NCBI RefSeq assembly: GCF_013376475.1
Contig: NZ_CP045508.1
Coordinates: forward strand, 3,446,001-3,510,000
Direction of reading: 5' to 3'
Source: Desulfolutivibrio sulfoxidireducens
GTDB lineage: Bacteria; Desulfobacterota; Desulfovibrionia; Desulfovibrionales; Desulfovibrionaceae
DNA length: 64,000 nt
The position numbers and the translations under genes were made by a program. The notes beneath the pieces are model-generated. The model was not told the DNA's origin and searched no databases. It was given only the letters and a program-made list of their open reading frames with translations. Shown here piece by piece: positions 38,562 to 49,712 of this stretch; position 1 is the stretch's first letter, and each line of letters opens with the position of its first letter.

Positions 38562-39473
38562 CTACCCCCTCTCCGCCCGCTTTTTGCGGTGCACGATCTC
38601 CGTGCCGATGCCCCTGGTGGTGAAAAACTCCAGAATGATCGAATTCTCCACCCGGCCGTCGATGACGTGGGCCTTCTCCACCCCGCCGTCCACGGCCTCC
38701 ATGCAGCACTTCATCTTGGGGATCATGCCCCCCTTGACCGTGCCCTCCTCGATGGCCACCGAGGCCTCGCGCAGATCCAGGGACGAGATCAGTTCCCCCT
38801 TCGCGTCGAGCACCCCGGCCACGTCGGTCAGAAGCACCAGCCGCTTGGCCGAAAGGGCCACGGCCACGGCCCCGGCCACGGCGTCGGCGTTGATGTTGTA
38901 GGTCTCGCCCTCCTCGTCCACCCCGACCGGGGCGATGACCGGAATAAAGCCCTGCCCCTTGAGGGTGTTGATGAGTGTGGCGTTGATGCCCGTGACCTCG
39001 CCCACCTTGCCCAGGTCGATGATCTCCGGCGGGGCGTCCTTTCTCTCCAGGACCATCTCCAGCTTTCGGGCCTGGATGAGGTTGCCGTCCTTGCCAGAAA
39101 GCCCCACGCTCATGCCGCCGTGGCGGTTTATGAGGCTGACGATCTGCTTGTTGATCCGCCCGGCCAGCACCATCTCCACCACGTCCATGGTGGCCGTGTC
39201 CGTGACCCGCAGCCCCTGCCGGAACTGGCAGGCGATGCCCAACTGGTCGAGCATCCGCCCGATCTGCGGGCCGCCGCCGTGCACGATGACCGGGTTTATG
39301 CCCACGTATTTGAGCAAAATGATATTCAGGGCGAAGGCCCGTTTGAGGTCCTCGTCCACCATGGCGTGGCCGCCGTACTTGATGACCACGGTCTTGCCGA
39401 AAAACTCCCGGATGTACGGCAGGGCCTCCAAAAGAAGCCTGGCCTTTTCGTGCTCGCTCTCGCACAGCGCCAT
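38562..39473 (-). CDS. argB: Acetylglutamate kinase
   Basis: 303 residues from ATG 39473, fixed by an AGGAGGGG just upstream; the longer open frame is an upstream extension. Motifs: [15 protein letters not shown] at the start, [15 protein letters not shown] for substrate binding, and the LTDVAGVLD region near the nucleotide site. It phosphorylates N-acetylglutamate, the second step of arginine synthesis. It lies downstream of hslV-hslU, an order typical of this bacterial family. Confidence 0.95.
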   Translation of the reverse strand: MALCESEHEKARLLLEALPYIREFFGKTVVIKYGGHAMVDEDLKRAFALNIILLKYVGINPVIVHGGGPQIGRMLDQLGIACQFRQGLRVTDTATMDVVEMVLAGRINKQIVSLINRHGGMSVGLSGKDGNLIQARKLEMVLERKDAPPEIIDLGKVGEVTGINATLINTLKGQGFIPVIAPVGVDEEGETYNINADAVAGAVAVALSAKRLVLLTDVAGVLDAKGELISSLDLREASVAIEEGTVKGGMIPKMKCCMEAVDGGVEKAHVIDGRVENSIILEFFTTRGIGTEIVHRKKRAERG

Positions 39474-39549
39474 GGTCCCCTCCTCCTGTCGTGTCCTCGA
39501 AATTCGCGCACCAGAATTTCGAAAAGAAGAATTTGAACTATTCATTTTT

Positions 39550-39577
39550 CTTGAAAAATACTGGCGTATTTTTCAAG
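39550..39577. terminator. Inverted repeat after hslU
   Basis: CTTGAAAAATAC and its exact complement form a 12-bp AT-rich stem around TGGC, ten bases beyond the hslU stop on the minus strand. There is no adjoining T run, so termination is likely weak and argB may still be co-transcribed. Confidence 0.5.
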
Positions 39578-39587
39578 GGACGCAACC

Positions 39588-40976
<1,389 letters not shown>

Positions 40977-41085
40977 CGTCTCTCCACGGCCGTTTCCTGC
41001 GGCCTGTATGGTCTTGCCCAAAAGCCGCGCCAACCGCGCCTCGCCAAGGGCCTTTCGTCGGGAAACGCGCGACGGACCGCGCGAC

Positions 41086-41628
41086 CTATTTTTTCTCCAA
41101 CGTCTCAATGGTCACCCGGTCATTGGTGTACACGCACAATTCCGCCGCAATGGCCATGGCCTTCGCCGCGATCTCCCTGGCCGGAAGATCCGTCTCCCGG
41201 GCCAACGCCCGGGCCGCGGCCAGCGCGTATGGGCCGCCGGAGCCGATGGCCGTCAGCCCGTCGTCGGGCTCGATCACATCCCCGGTGCCGCTTAACACCA
41301 GCACGTTCTCCGCGTCGGCCACGATGAGCATGGCCTCAAGCCGCCTTAAATATTTATCCTTGCGCCATTCCTTGGCCAGTTCCACGCTGGAACGCACCAG
41401 GTTGCCGCCGTATTCCTCAAGCTTGGCCTCGAAGCGCTCGAAAAGCGTGAACGCATCCGCCGTGGCCCCGGCAAACCCCACCAGAACCCGGTCCTTGTAC
41501 AGCCGCCGCACCTTTTTCGCCCCATGCTTCATGGCCACGGCCTGCCCGAAGGTCACCTGCCCGTCGCCGGCCACAGCCACGCCATGCGCGTCGCGCACCG
41601 CCAGGATCGTCGTTCCACGTATGTCCAT
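41086..41628 (-). CDS. hslV: ATP-dependent protease peptidase subunit HslV
   Basis: 180 residues from ATG 41628 with GGGAG ahead. The sequence begins [12 protein letters not shown]; processing would expose the catalytic threonine of the TTILAV strand. [29 protein letters not shown] and [14 protein letters not shown] are the usual HslV blocks. It pairs with HslU downstream. The upstream macro-domain and M16 genes are on the same strand with an 11-base gap, so all may share a transcript. Confidence 0.96.
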   Translation of the reverse strand: MDIRGTTILAVRDAHGVAVAGDGQVTFGQAVAMKHGAKKVRRLYKDRVLVGFAGATADAFTLFERFEAKLEEYGGNLVRSSVELAKEWRKDKYLRRLEAMLIVADAENVLVLSGTGDVIEPDDGLTAIGSGGPYALAAARALARETDLPAREIAAKAMAIAAELCVYTNDRVTIETLEKK

Positions 41629-41639
41629 CACTGTCTCCC

Positions 41640-42206
41640 TTACGCGTCCCCGGCCAGGACCGAGGTGGCCACAATATGCCAAAACTTCAAGGCGGAGGCC
41701 GAAAAAAGGCACATCACGGCCTCGGCCACCAGGGCATCCATAAGGCCTTGGCGCAGGGTCCGCAAGGCCGCCGGCGCGGCCAGCTCCACGGGAAATCCGT
41801 AGACCCCGCAGCTTATGGCCGGAAAGGCGACGGTCCGGACGCCGTGGCGCTGGGCCACAAGAAGGCTTTCGCGGTAGGCCGAGACGAGAAGGCCGTGCTC
41901 GTCGTGGGTGCCGCCGCGCCAGACGGGGCCCACAGTATGGATGACGTGGGCGGCGGGCAGGTCGAAGCCGGGGGTGGCCACGGCCTGGCCCGTGGGCAGG
42001 GGGCCTGTCTGGCGCACGATGGCCAGGCAGGCGGCCAAAAGCCTTGGCCCGGCGGCCCGGTGGATGGCCCCGTCCACCCCGCCGCCACCGGCCAGGGAGG
42101 GGTTGGCGGCGTTGACCACGGCATCGACCCGAAGCCGGGTGATGTCGCCGGAAATGAGACGCAGACGGCCGGGGCCGACGGGAAAGACATGTTCGGCCGG
42201 GGTCAT
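41640..42206 (-). CDS. Macro-domain protein (ADP-ribose binding/deacetylase)
   Basis: 188 residues from ATG 42206 (GGAG upstream). Signature segments: [20 protein letters not shown], then [15 protein letters not shown], and the catalytic-loop region [16 protein letters not shown]. Macro proteins of this YmdB-like form remove acetyl or ADP-ribose groups. It overlaps the M16 protease gene upstream by four bases (ATGA). Confidence 0.92.
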   Translation of the reverse strand: MTPAEHVFPVGPGRLRLISGDITRLRVDAVVNAANPSLAGGGGVDGAIHRAAGPRLLAACLAIVRQTGPLPTGQAVATPGFDLPAAHVIHTVGPVWRGGTHDEHGLLVSAYRESLLVAQRHGVRTVAFPAISCGVYGFPVELAAPAALRTLRQGLMDALVAEAVMCLFSASALKFWHIVATSVLAGDA

Positions 42207-43480
42207 GGGCGGCTCCTTCGCAGCCAGGCCGGGTCGATGGTCGGACCGAGGATGCCAAGCACCATGCGGTCGGGGTCGAGGATGTCCCGGGCGGCCTTTT
42301 GGACGCCCTCCAGGGTGATCCCGGCGATCTTCGCGGCGGTCTCGGACAGGGGCACGTGGCGGCCGAAAAGCAGATGGTTTTTGGCCAGCCGGATCATGCG
42401 GTTTTCCGTGGACTCCGCGCCCAGGTGCAACAGCCCGCGCAGATGTTCGCGCACGTGGACGAGTTCGTCCCGGGTCGCGCCGTCTTTCGCGATGATCCGG
42501 AGTTGCTCGGAAACCACGTCCAGCAGTTCGCCGGTACGGGCCGGGTCCACAGCGGCGTGAATCTCGAGCAGGCCCATGTCGGCCAGGGCGTTGACGTCGC
42601 TGGAGACGGCATAGGCCAGGCCGCGTTTTTCCCGGACCTCCTGGAAGAGCCGCGAGGACATGTTGCCGCCGAGGATGGTGGACAGGGCGGCCCGGGCGAA
42701 GCGGCCGGGATCGGCGTTGCCGGGCAGGGGGAAGCCCATGGCCACGTGGGTCTGCTCCACGTCGCGTTCCAGGCCCAGGGTCCCGGGCACGAAGGCTGGG
42801 ACCCCGGCCCGGCTCGCCGTCGGGCAGGGGGTAGCCTGGGGCAGGGACGCAAAGGCCCGGGCGGTCATGTCCACCAGGGCCTGATGCTCCACAGCCCCGG
42901 CCGCGGCCACGACCATGGATTCGGGGCGGTAGTTGGCCGCGCGCCAGGACCACAGGTCCGACGCCTCGTAGCCGGAGACGGTTTGCGCCGTGCCGGTTAT
43001 GGGATGGCCCATGCCCGGATCGTCCCAGGCCGCCTCCCACAGCGACTCCAGAAGCCTGTCGTCCGGGGTGTCTTCGATCATGCCGATTTCCTGGAGGATG
43101 ACGTCTTTCTCGCGCTCCATCTCCTCGGGGTCCAGGCGCGGGAAAAGGGCGATGTCGGACAGGATGTCGAAGCCCGTGGGCAGATGGTCGGCCGCCGCGC
43201 GGATGGTGAAGCAGGTGTGTTCCCGGGAGGTGTAGGCGTCGGCCAGGCCGCCCAGGAGATCGAATTGCAGGGCGATCTGGCGGGCCGTGCGGGATGTCGT
43301 GCCCTTAAAGGCCATGTGCTCCCAGAAATGGGCCATGCCCTCCTGGGCCGACGCCTCATGGCGCGAGCCGGCCGGGATCCAGATGCCCAGGCTCACGGTG
43401 CGCACGGCCGGCATGCGTTCGGTCAAAACGGCCGGGCCGTCTGGCAGGATGGTACACTGGAAGGCTTTTTTTATGGGCAT
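42203..43480 (-). CDS. M16-family zinc peptidase
   Basis: 425 residues. The inverted zinc motif HFWEH lies at residues 51-55 and a further glutamate comes in [10 protein letters not shown], as in pitrilysin/processing-peptidase relatives. The C-terminal half shows the second domain with [18 protein letters not shown]. Bacterial single-unit members often resemble mitochondrial processing peptidase and degrade peptides. It has no signal peptide, so a cytoplasmic location is likely. It is translationally coupled to the macro-domain gene. Confidence 0.93.
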   Translation of the reverse strand: MPIKKAFQCTILPDGPAVLTERMPAVRTVSLGIWIPAGSRHEASAQEGMAHFWEHMAFKGTTSRTARQIALQFDLLGGLADAYTSREHTCFTIRAAADHLPTGFDILSDIALFPRLDPEEMEREKDVILQEIGMIEDTPDDRLLESLWEAAWDDPGMGHPITGTAQTVSGYEASDLWSWRAANYRPESMVVAAAGAVEHQALVDMTARAFASLPQATPCPTASRAGVPAFVPGTLGLERDVEQTHVAMGFPLPGNADPGRFARAALSTILGGNMSSRLFQEVREKRGLAYAVSSDVNALADMGLLEIHAAVDPARTGELLDVVSEQLRIIAKDGATRDELVHVREHLRGLLHLGAESTENRMIRLAKNHLLFGRHVPLSETAAKIAGITLEGVQKAARDILDPDRMVLGILGPTIDPAWLRRSRP

Positions 43481-43501
43481 GCGTTTTTTCCGGTGAGAAG
43501 G

Positions 43502-44392
43502 TTACGGGGCCTTTTTGGCCTTGGCCGTGCGCTGGATGGCCAATCCGGCCATGATAAGGAAAAGGCCGGCGAAGGTGGAGGGCAGAATCTCCTCGCCCAC
43601 GAAAACGTGGATGAAGACCAGGGACAAAAAGGGCGAAAGAAAGATCAGGTTGGCCAGACGGGCCGTGTTCTCGGCGTTTCTGACCGCCGACAGCCACAAA
43701 ACGAAGGCCAGCCCCATCTCGAAGACCCCCACGTAGGCCGCGCCGAGAAACCCCAGGGGGCTTTTCGGGACCAGCCCCGAGGTCAGAAGGCACGCGGCCA
43801 GGGTCATGGGCAGGGAGGCCGCGAAGTTGAGCAACAGCCCGGCCACCGGGTCCCGGTCGTCCCTTGCGCCGTAAATCCAGTACACGGCCCACACGACCGT
43901 GGACAAAAGGGCCAGGGCCACGCCGGCCGGACTCTCGAAGGACAGGCCCGCGAGGTTCCCCCGGGTGGAGATGACCACCACCCCGGCGTAGCCCACGACC
44001 ACGGCCAGAAGGTCCCGCCGGCCGATTCTCTGGCCCAGGAGCGGGATGGACAAAAGGGTCATGGTGATGGCCCAGGTGTAGTTGATGGGCTGGGCCAATT
44101 GGGCCGGCAGGCGGTCGTAGGCCGCGAACAGGATCAGATAGTAGAGAAAGGGGTTGAGCGCCCCGAAAAGGATCGCGCGCAGGTATTGCCGCCGGGTCAT
44201 GGAGAAGACCAGGCCCAGGCGGCCCTTGGCGGCCAGGAGCGCGCCCAGGCAGGCCGTGGAGGCCAGGCTGGAATACAGGAGCAGTTGCACCGGGTCCATG
44301 TGGCGAAGCGACAACTTGAAGGCCGAGGCCACCGTGGACCACATGAGCACGGCCATAAGGCCGTGGAGGGTGGCTTTGCGCTGATCGGGCAT
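43502..44392 (-). CDS. EamA-family (DMT) transporter
   Basis: 296 residues from ATG 44392; an upstream GTG/ATG extension carries no membrane signal and is left out. Ten hydrophobic segments in two EamA repeats are visible, for example LHGLMAVLMWSTVASAFKLS at the start and IFLSPFLSLVFIHVFVGEEI near the end. Such proteins export or import amino acids or other metabolites; the substrate cannot be told. It lies 21 bases upstream of the M16 gene on the same strand and is preceded by palindromes. Confidence 0.85.
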   Translation of the reverse strand: MPDQRKATLHGLMAVLMWSTVASAFKLSLRHMDPVQLLLYSSLASTACLGALLAAKGRLGLVFSMTRRQYLRAILFGALNPFLYYLILFAAYDRLPAQLAQPINYTWAITMTLLSIPLLGQRIGRRDLLAVVVGYAGVVVISTRGNLAGLSFESPAGVALALLSTVVWAVYWIYGARDDRDPVAGLLLNFAASLPMTLAACLLTSGLVPKSPLGFLGAAYVGVFEMGLAFVLWLSAVRNAENTARLANLIFLSPFLSLVFIHVFVGEEILPSTFAGLFLIMAGLAIQRTAKAKKAP

Positions 44393-44507
44393 GACGTTTT
44401 CGGCGGGCGATCCTTTGCGCCGGAAGGTAGCCGAGACGGCCGGGGGGCACAAGGAGTTCCGGGGACGCGGGGCGCGGGGAAGGGTCCGGCGCGGGCGATT
44501 ACGCTTG

Positions 44508-44552
44508 ATGAAGCGATTCTGCCCGCTAATCGCTTCATGCGATGAAGCGATT
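44508..44552. promoter_or_regulatory. Three copies of an 11-base arm, operator-like palindromes
   Basis: ATGAAGCGATT occurs at 44508-44518 and 44542-44552, and its complement AATCGCTTCAT at 44528-44538. The last two form a 25-base palindrome with a 3-base centre. The site lies between the nrdD terminator and the EamA gene start, where an operator for the transporter would be expected. Confidence 0.5.
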
Positions 44553-44565
44553 ATGGCGACGGCCC

Positions 44566-44601
44566 CAAAAAGCGGGGGAGGACCAACGCCCTCCCCCGCT
44601 T
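44566..44601 (-). terminator. Terminator after nrdD
   Basis: A 12-bp GC-rich stem (AAGCGGGGGAGG and complement) with a short loop, followed on the minus strand by TTTTT, 24 bases beyond the nrdD stop. Confidence 0.85.
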
Positions 44602-44625
44602 CAGGATTTTACGCTCGGCGACGGC

Positions 44626-46689
44626 CTAGCCTCCGCACATGCAATCCACTCCCTCGAACGTCACCCGGTCGGCGTATTCGGACTGTTTTCCCTTGTTCCA
44701 CTGGGACACGGGCCGGTAGTAGCCCACGATGCGGGTATACACCTCGGCCGGCTCGCCGCAGTCCGGGCAGGTGGGGTGCTCGCCCAGGATGTAGCCGTGT
44801 TTCTTGCAAATGGAGAACGTGGGCGTGATCGAAAGGTACGGGATCTTGGTCATGGTGAAGGCCTTGATGATAAAGGACTTCAAGGCGTCCAGATCGGTCA
44901 CGGCCTCGCCGAGATACGTATGGAATACCGTGCCGCCGGTATACAGGGGCTGCAACTTGTTCTGGTGCTCCAGGGCGTAGATGACGTCCGAGGACAGGCC
45001 CACGGGCAGGGTGGTGGAGTTGGTATAGTACGGCGTGCCGTTGCCCGAGGCCCGGATGTCCGCATACAGGGACTTGTCGATCTTGGCCAGCCGGTAGCTG
45101 GTGCCCTCGGCCGGGGTGGCCTCCAGGTTGTAGAGGTTGCCGGTCTCCTCCTGATAGCCCGCGGTCAGTTCGCGCAGGTGATTGAGGACCCGGGTCATAA
45201 GCCTGACCCCGGCGTCGGTCTCGATGCCCTTGCCCAGAAGGTTCAGGCAGGCCTCGTGCCCGCCCACAAGACCTATGGTCGAGAAATGGCCCTTGAAGCC
45301 GTTTTTGAGGTACCGTCTGGTCCACGGGAACATGCCCCGCTCCAGGTTGCCGTTTATGAGCTTGCGCTTGAATTCCAGGGCCGTCTTGGCCAGTTCGGCG
45401 TATTCCTGAACCAGATCCAGGAAATCCTCCTCGCCCTGGGCCAGAAAGGCCAGCTTGGGGAGGTTCAAGGTCACCACGCCCACGGACCCGGTCAGGTCGC
45501 CGGCCCCGAAAAGGCCGCCCACCTTCTTGCGCAGCTCCCGCAAATCCATCTGCAGCCGGCAGCACATGGAGCGCACGTCCTCGGGGTTCAAGTCCGAATT
45601 GATGAAGTTCTGGAAGTACGGCGCACCGTATTTGGCGGTCAGTTCCAACAGGTTCTTCCCGATGGGCGACTCCCACGGAAAGTCCTTGGTGATGTTGTAG
45701 GTGGGGATGGGGAAGGAGAAGATGCGGCCGTGATAGTCCCCCTGGGACATGACCTCCAGGAAGGCCTGGTTAAACATCTCCATTTCCTTGGCGTAGTCCC
45801 CGTGCACGCTGTCTAAGAGCTTGCCGCCGATGATCACCGCCTCGTTGGCCAGATGCTTGGGCGGGGCCAGATCGAAGGTCAGGTTGGTGAACGGGCTTTG
45901 GCCGCCCCAACGCGACGTCGTGTTCAGATTGAACACGAACTTCTGCACGGCCTGGCGCACCTGCTTGTAGCTGAGCTGGTCGTGGCGGATGAACGGGGCC
46001 AGATAGGTGTCCACGTTGTTGAAGGCCTGGGCCCCGGCCCATTCGTTCTGCAGCGTGCCCAGAAAATTGACCATCTGCCCCAGGGCCGAATCGAAATGCC
46101 TGGCCGGCCCGGCGCAGGAGCGGCCCTCCAGGTTGAAGCCCTCGAGCAGCAGATCTTTCAGGCTCCAGCCGGCGCAATACCCGGCCAGCCCGAACGACAG
46201 GTCATGGATGTGGAAATAACCGTGCTCGTGGGCCGCCCGGACCTCCTCGGGGTATTTCTCCAGGGCGTATCTGGCCTGCACCGTGCCCGAGAGATGCAGC
46301 ATGAGCCCCTGGAACGAATGGCACATGTTGGCGTTCTCGGCCACCCGCCAGTCGGCCTTGCTCAAATAGTTGTCGATGACGTCTTTTATGTCCAGGTAGG
46401 CGGCCTTCTGCTCGCGCAACTCCCGGCGCTTCTCCCGGTAGATGATATAGCGCTTGGCCACGCCGAAAAGGCGCGACTCCATGAGCACCTGCTCCACCTG
46501 GTCCTGAACCTGTTCCTGCTCCGGAACCTCGAGTTCCTCAAGCTTGCCTTCGACCTTATGCGCCAACCGCCTGGCCAAAAGCGGATCCTGGATGCCGCTG
46601 GCCTTGAGCGCCTTCAAGATGGCCTGGGCGATGCGTTCCGTGGACCAGGTTTCCTGGCAGCCGTCGCGTTTTCTTATCCGAATGGGCAT
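44626..46689 (-). CDS. nrdD: Anaerobic ribonucleoside-triphosphate reductase
   Basis: 687 residues, class III enzyme that makes dNTPs without oxygen. An ATP-cone occupies the first ~90 residues (IRIRKRDGCQETWSTERIAQ), then the barrel with active-site cysteines, the zinc site around PTCPDCGEPAE, and the glycyl-radical region YTRIVGYYRPVSQWNKGK near the end. The last residues are CMCGG. It requires NrdG activation; nrdG is the gene directly upstream and overlaps it. A strong terminator follows. Confidence 0.95.
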   Translation of the reverse strand: MPIRIRKRDGCQETWSTERIAQAILKALKASGIQDPLLARRLAHKVEGKLEELEVPEQEQVQDQVEQVLMESRLFGVAKRYIIYREKRRELREQKAAYLDIKDVIDNYLSKADWRVAENANMCHSFQGLMLHLSGTVQARYALEKYPEEVRAAHEHGYFHIHDLSFGLAGYCAGWSLKDLLLEGFNLEGRSCAGPARHFDSALGQMVNFLGTLQNEWAGAQAFNNVDTYLAPFIRHDQLSYKQVRQAVQKFVFNLNTTSRWGGQSPFTNLTFDLAPPKHLANEAVIIGGKLLDSVHGDYAKEMEMFNQAFLEVMSQGDYHGRIFSFPIPTYNITKDFPWESPIGKNLLELTAKYGAPYFQNFINSDLNPEDVRSMCCRLQMDLRELRKKVGGLFGAGDLTGSVGVVTLNLPKLAFLAQGEEDFLDLVQEYAELAKTALEFKRKLINGNLERGMFPWTRRYLKNGFKGHFSTIGLVGGHEACLNLLGKGIETDAGVRLMTRVLNHLRELTAGYQEETGNLYNLEATPAEGTSYRLAKIDKSLYADIRASGNGTPYYTNSTTLPVGLSSDVIYALEHQNKLQPLYTGGTVFHTYLGEAVTDLDALKSFIIKAFTMTKIPYLSITPTFSICKKHGYILGEHPTCPDCGEPAEVYTRIVGYYRPVSQWNKGKQSEYADRVTFEGVDCMCGG

Positions 46690-47359
46690 GTCCCTTCTCC
46701 TCCCTACGCGCCGTTGGCGGCACGTATGCTTGAACGGTCAACGAAAAACCGGACGGCAGAATCTCCTCCCTGATCACCCGCACGTCCTCGTCGCAAAGCT
46801 CCGGCACCCGGGTCGTCCGGAACATGAACAGCCCCGGATGCCCCATGGCCAACTCGAAAATCCGGCCCATGCTCTCCCGGGCCTCGCCCTCGGTCACGGC
46901 ATTGCCCGTGACCAGGGGATACTTCTCAAACGGCGCCTTCACATCCACGGAAAACCGCGTCCCCGGGGCACGGGAAAGCACGGCCTCCACCATCTCCGGA
47001 CGCATGCCGTTGGTGTCCACCTTCACCGGCGGCCCGAACGCCAAAAGCGCCGTCACCAGTTCCGGAAGGTCCTCGGCCAGGGTGGGCTCGCCGCCCGTGA
47101 CCACGATACCGTCCAGCCACGGACCACGCGCCGCGAAAAATTTTCCCAGATCGGCCGGTTCTATGGGCGGATACCGCTCGGGATACCAGGCCAGACCGGA
47201 ATTATGGCAATGGGGGCAGCGCAGATTGCAGCCGCCCAAAAAGATCACGGCGCTCATGCGCCCGGGCCAGTCGCACAAGGACAACGGCTCCAGACCCCTG
47301 ACTCGGTTCCAGACGGAATTGATGCTCAAAATGGTATCTCGGGAGTTTTCAAAGGCCAA
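46556..47359 (-). CDS. nrdG: Anaerobic ribonucleotide reductase activating protein (radical SAM)
   Basis: The radical-SAM cluster motif GGCNLRCPHCHNSG and IVVTGGEPTLAEDLPEL are clear; it generates the glycyl radical on NrdD. The open frame runs 134 bases into nrdD, so the last ~45 residues are encoded in nrdD's other frame and are unlike the family, which normally ends near LTVQAYVP. Either a true long overlap or a lost stop/frameshift near 46700 explains it. The start is also unclear: TTG 47359 gives the longest form, while TTG 47323 fits family length better. Confidence 0.85.
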   Translation of the reverse strand: MAFENSRDTILSINSVWNRVRGLEPLSLCDWPGRMSAVIFLGGCNLRCPHCHNSGLAWYPERYPPIEPADLGKFFAARGPWLDGIVVTGGEPTLAEDLPELVTALLAFGPPVKVDTNGMRPEMVEAVLSRAPGTRFSVDVKAPFEKYPLVTGNAVTEGEARESMGRIFELAMGHPGLFMFRTTRVPELCDEDVRVIREEILPSGFSLTVQAYVPPTARREEKGHAHSDKKTRRLPGNLVHGTHRPGHLEGAQGQRHPGSAFGQAVGA

Positions 47360-47402
47360 GCCCGGCTTTCGCCCACTTCCACCAGCCGGACTTCATTAAG
47401 GC

Positions 47403-47577
47403 CATATTCATAATCCCCGCCCTCTCCTTTGTACAGAACCAAAATCTCTTGTTACATTGCGCCTCTTATCCACTTCTGCACAATCAACATTCGCACCCTC
47501 CGGAAATCACGAGAAAAGATAGTATTCCACATTCCTTTCCACCTCCCTGTTGAAAATACTTATCACTCAGGATTTCC
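47403..47577. other. Upstream region of nrdG
   Basis: AT-richer stretch that should hold the nrdG-nrdD promoter. A 20-codon open frame on the minus strand (47349-47411) with GGAG upstream, rich in tryptophan (KSGWWKWAKAG), ends inside the nrdG start region and could be a leader peptide. Nothing else is supportable. Confidence 0.4.
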
Positions 47578-47935
47578 CCCGGGGCTGCCGCCCCCCGGAC
47601 CCCAAGCCACCGGCAACCGGGGCTGCCGCCCCGGACCCCTGGCCACCGGCAACCGGGGCTGCCGCCCCGGACCCCGCCCGGGGGGATCATCCCCCCGGAC
47701 CCCCGACCCCGGCGTTGCCTGCCCCGGCGCTCCGCGCCGGGGCAGGCAACGCCGGAAATCACGGGGCACGGCGGCGATCGTCTCCGCCGACCGGGACCAG
47801 GATTCGCGCGCCAAATGTCCGCGCCCCGTGCGTCCCTCCGGCAAAGCCGGAGGGACGCACGGGGCGCGGGATATGGGGCGCGGGGGCCTTAGGCCCCCGC
47901 CGGGGGCGTGGGGGCGGCGCCCCCACATTGCTGTG
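47578..47935. repeat. GC-rich repeat and palindrome block downstream of gapA
   Basis: A 36-base unit (CCACCGGCAACCGGGGCTGC...) is repeated in tandem at 47607 and 47643, with a partial copy before. Then come two long perfect inverted repeats: 22-bp arms at 47709-47730/47734-47755 with a TCC loop, and 24-bp arms at 47819-47842/47846-47869 with an AAA loop. Shorter palindromes (GGGGGATCATCCCCC and GGGGGCGGCGCCCCC types) fill the rest. It probably ends transcription from both sides. No gene is present. Confidence 0.8.
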
Positions 47936-47939
47936 CTTT

Positions 47940-48956
47940 TTACATGCCCTTGTCGGCCATAAGCTTCACCAAGTCGGCCACGCGGCAGGAATAGCCCCAT
48001 TCGTTGTCGTACCAGGCCACGACCTTGGCCATGGTCCCGTTCTGGACCACGGTGTATTCCTCCTCCACAATGCCCGAGCGGGGGTCGCCCTTGTAGTCCA
48101 TGGAGACCAGGGGCTCGGTGGCGTAGCCCAGGATGCCCTTGAGGTCGCCTTCGGAGGCGGTTCTGAGGGCGGCGCGCAGTTCCTCGGTGCACGTGGATTT
48201 CTCCAGGGTGCAGGCGAAGTCCACCACAGACACGGTGGGGGTGGGCACGCGCAGGGAATAGCCCCCGAATTTGCCCTTGAGTTCCGGGATGACCAGGGCC
48301 ACGGCCTGGGCCGCGCCGGTGGACGTGGGGATGATGTTCTGGCCGGCGGCCCGGGCCCGGCGCAGGTCCTTGTGGGGCAGATCCAGGATGCGCTGGTCGT
48401 TGGTGTAGGAGTGGATGGTGCACATAAGCCCGGTGACGATGCCGAAGGTCTCGTGGACCACCTTCACGGCCGGGGCCAGGCAGTTGGTGGTGCAGGAGGC
48501 GTTGGAGATGATGTGGTGTTTTTCGGGATCGTAGAGCTTGTCGTTGACCCCGAGCACGATGGTGATGTCCTCCTCCTTGGCCGGGGAGGAGATGATGACC
48601 TTCTTGGCCCCGGCGTCGAGGTGGGCCTTGGCCTTGGGTCCGGTGCGGAAGATGCCGGTGGATTCCACGACCACGTCCACGCCAAGGGACCCCCAGGGGA
48701 TCTCCCTGGGATCGCGCATGGCGAAATTCTTGATCTCCCAGCCGCCGAAGACGATAACGTCGTCCCTGGTCGCCACGTCGAAGGGGCTGCGGCCGTAGTT
48801 GGTGTCGTAGTGCAGAAGATGGGCGTTGGTGGCGACGTCGAAGAGGTCGTTGACGGCCACCACTTCCATGGACTCGGGGTGGTGTTCGCGCATGGCCTTG
48901 AGGACCTGGCGTCCGATGCGGCCGAACCCGTTGATGCCTACTTTGAGCTTGGTCAT
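47940..48956 (-). CDS. gapA: Glyceraldehyde-3-phosphate dehydrogenase, type I
   Basis: 338 residues, NAD-binding N-terminus [18 protein letters not shown], catalytic [12 protein letters not shown] with the active cysteine, and the C-terminal [16 protein letters not shown] signature. It oxidises glyceraldehyde 3-phosphate in glycolysis/gluconeogenesis. It follows the GAF-domain gene by 12 bases on the same strand, an unusual pairing for a central metabolic enzyme. A block of palindromes lies beyond its stop. Confidence 0.97.
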   Translation of the reverse strand: MTKLKVGINGFGRIGRQVLKAMREHHPESMEVVAVNDLFDVATNAHLLHYDTNYGRSPFDVATRDDVIVFGGWEIKNFAMRDPREIPWGSLGVDVVVESTGIFRTGPKAKAHLDAGAKKVIISSPAKEEDITIVLGVNDKLYDPEKHHIISNASCTTNCLAPAVKVVHETFGIVTGLMCTIHSYTNDQRILDLPHKDLRRARAAGQNIIPTSTGAAQAVALVIPELKGKFGGYSLRVPTPTVSVVDFACTLEKSTCTEELRAALRTASEGDLKGILGYATEPLVSMDYKGDPRSGIVEEEYTVVQNGTMAKVVAWYDNEWGYSCRVADLVKLMADKGM

Positions 48957-48968
48957 GCTTGTGCCTCC

Positions 48969-49532
48969 TTAATCCTCGAAGATGCGGTATTCATAGGCCG
49001 TGAGCATCTCGTAGTCGGTTTTGAGCGCCTGATGCAGCCGGGCGTTCTCGATGGCGATGGCGCTTAAATCCGCGATGGTCCGCAGGAACTCCTTCTCGGC
49101 CTCGTCGAACTCGCGCACGGCGTCCGAATAGATCCGCAGGACGCCGATGGCCTTGCCCTCGACCCGAAGCGCGGCCACGGCCACGGCGCGGATGCCTTCC
49201 TCGCGCGCGGCCTCGGGGTATTGGAAGCGGGGGTCGTTGCAGGCGTCGGCGATGCAGATCACGCCGCCCTCGGTCAGGGCCGCGCGGTCCACCTCGCTTT
49301 TGGCCACCTCAACGGGTCCCTTGCGCAGGTAGTTGCGGCTTAAGCCATAGGTGGCCCCGGCCCGCAGCTTTTTCCCGGATTTGTCCAGGAGCCGCAGGGT
49401 GCAGCCTTTGGCGTCCATGGCCTTGGCCGTGTATTCCACGATTTTTTCCAGCACGGTCCCGGGGTCAAGGCTGGAGTTGATGGCCCGAACGGCCTCATGA
49501 AGGCCCCGGTAGAAACGCTCGAATCTGTCCAT
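48969..49532 (-). CDS. GAF-domain protein
   Basis: 187 residues from ATG 49532, with AGGAGG upstream. Almost the whole protein is one GAF domain (GTVLEKIVEYTAKAMDAKGC, then GVICIADACNDPRFQYPEAA and IAIENARLHQAL). There is no output domain, so it would sense a small molecule or redox state and act through a partner. It sits 12 bases upstream of gapA in the same orientation, so the two are co-transcribed. Its ligand is unknown. Confidence 0.85.
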   Translation of the reverse strand: MDRFERFYRGLHEAVRAINSSLDPGTVLEKIVEYTAKAMDAKGCTLRLLDKSGKKLRAGATYGLSRNYLRKGPVEVAKSEVDRAALTEGGVICIADACNDPRFQYPEAAREEGIRAVAVAALRVEGKAIGVLRIYSDAVREFDEAEKEFLRTIADLSAIAIENARLHQALKTDYEMLTAYEYRIFED

Positions 49533-49712
49533 GGTCGTCCTCCTTGCCGACGAGTCGGAAACCTCCGGACGCTTCGCCGGATGCGTCCGGGATCGCACCA
49601 AGTGGCACGGTACGGCGAAAACTCCCCGCCGCGTAAAAAAATCAGCGGGGCGATATGGCCGCCCTGCTCATCTATGAACCATTCGAGGCCGCATGGGAAG
49701 GGTGTTCCGATG

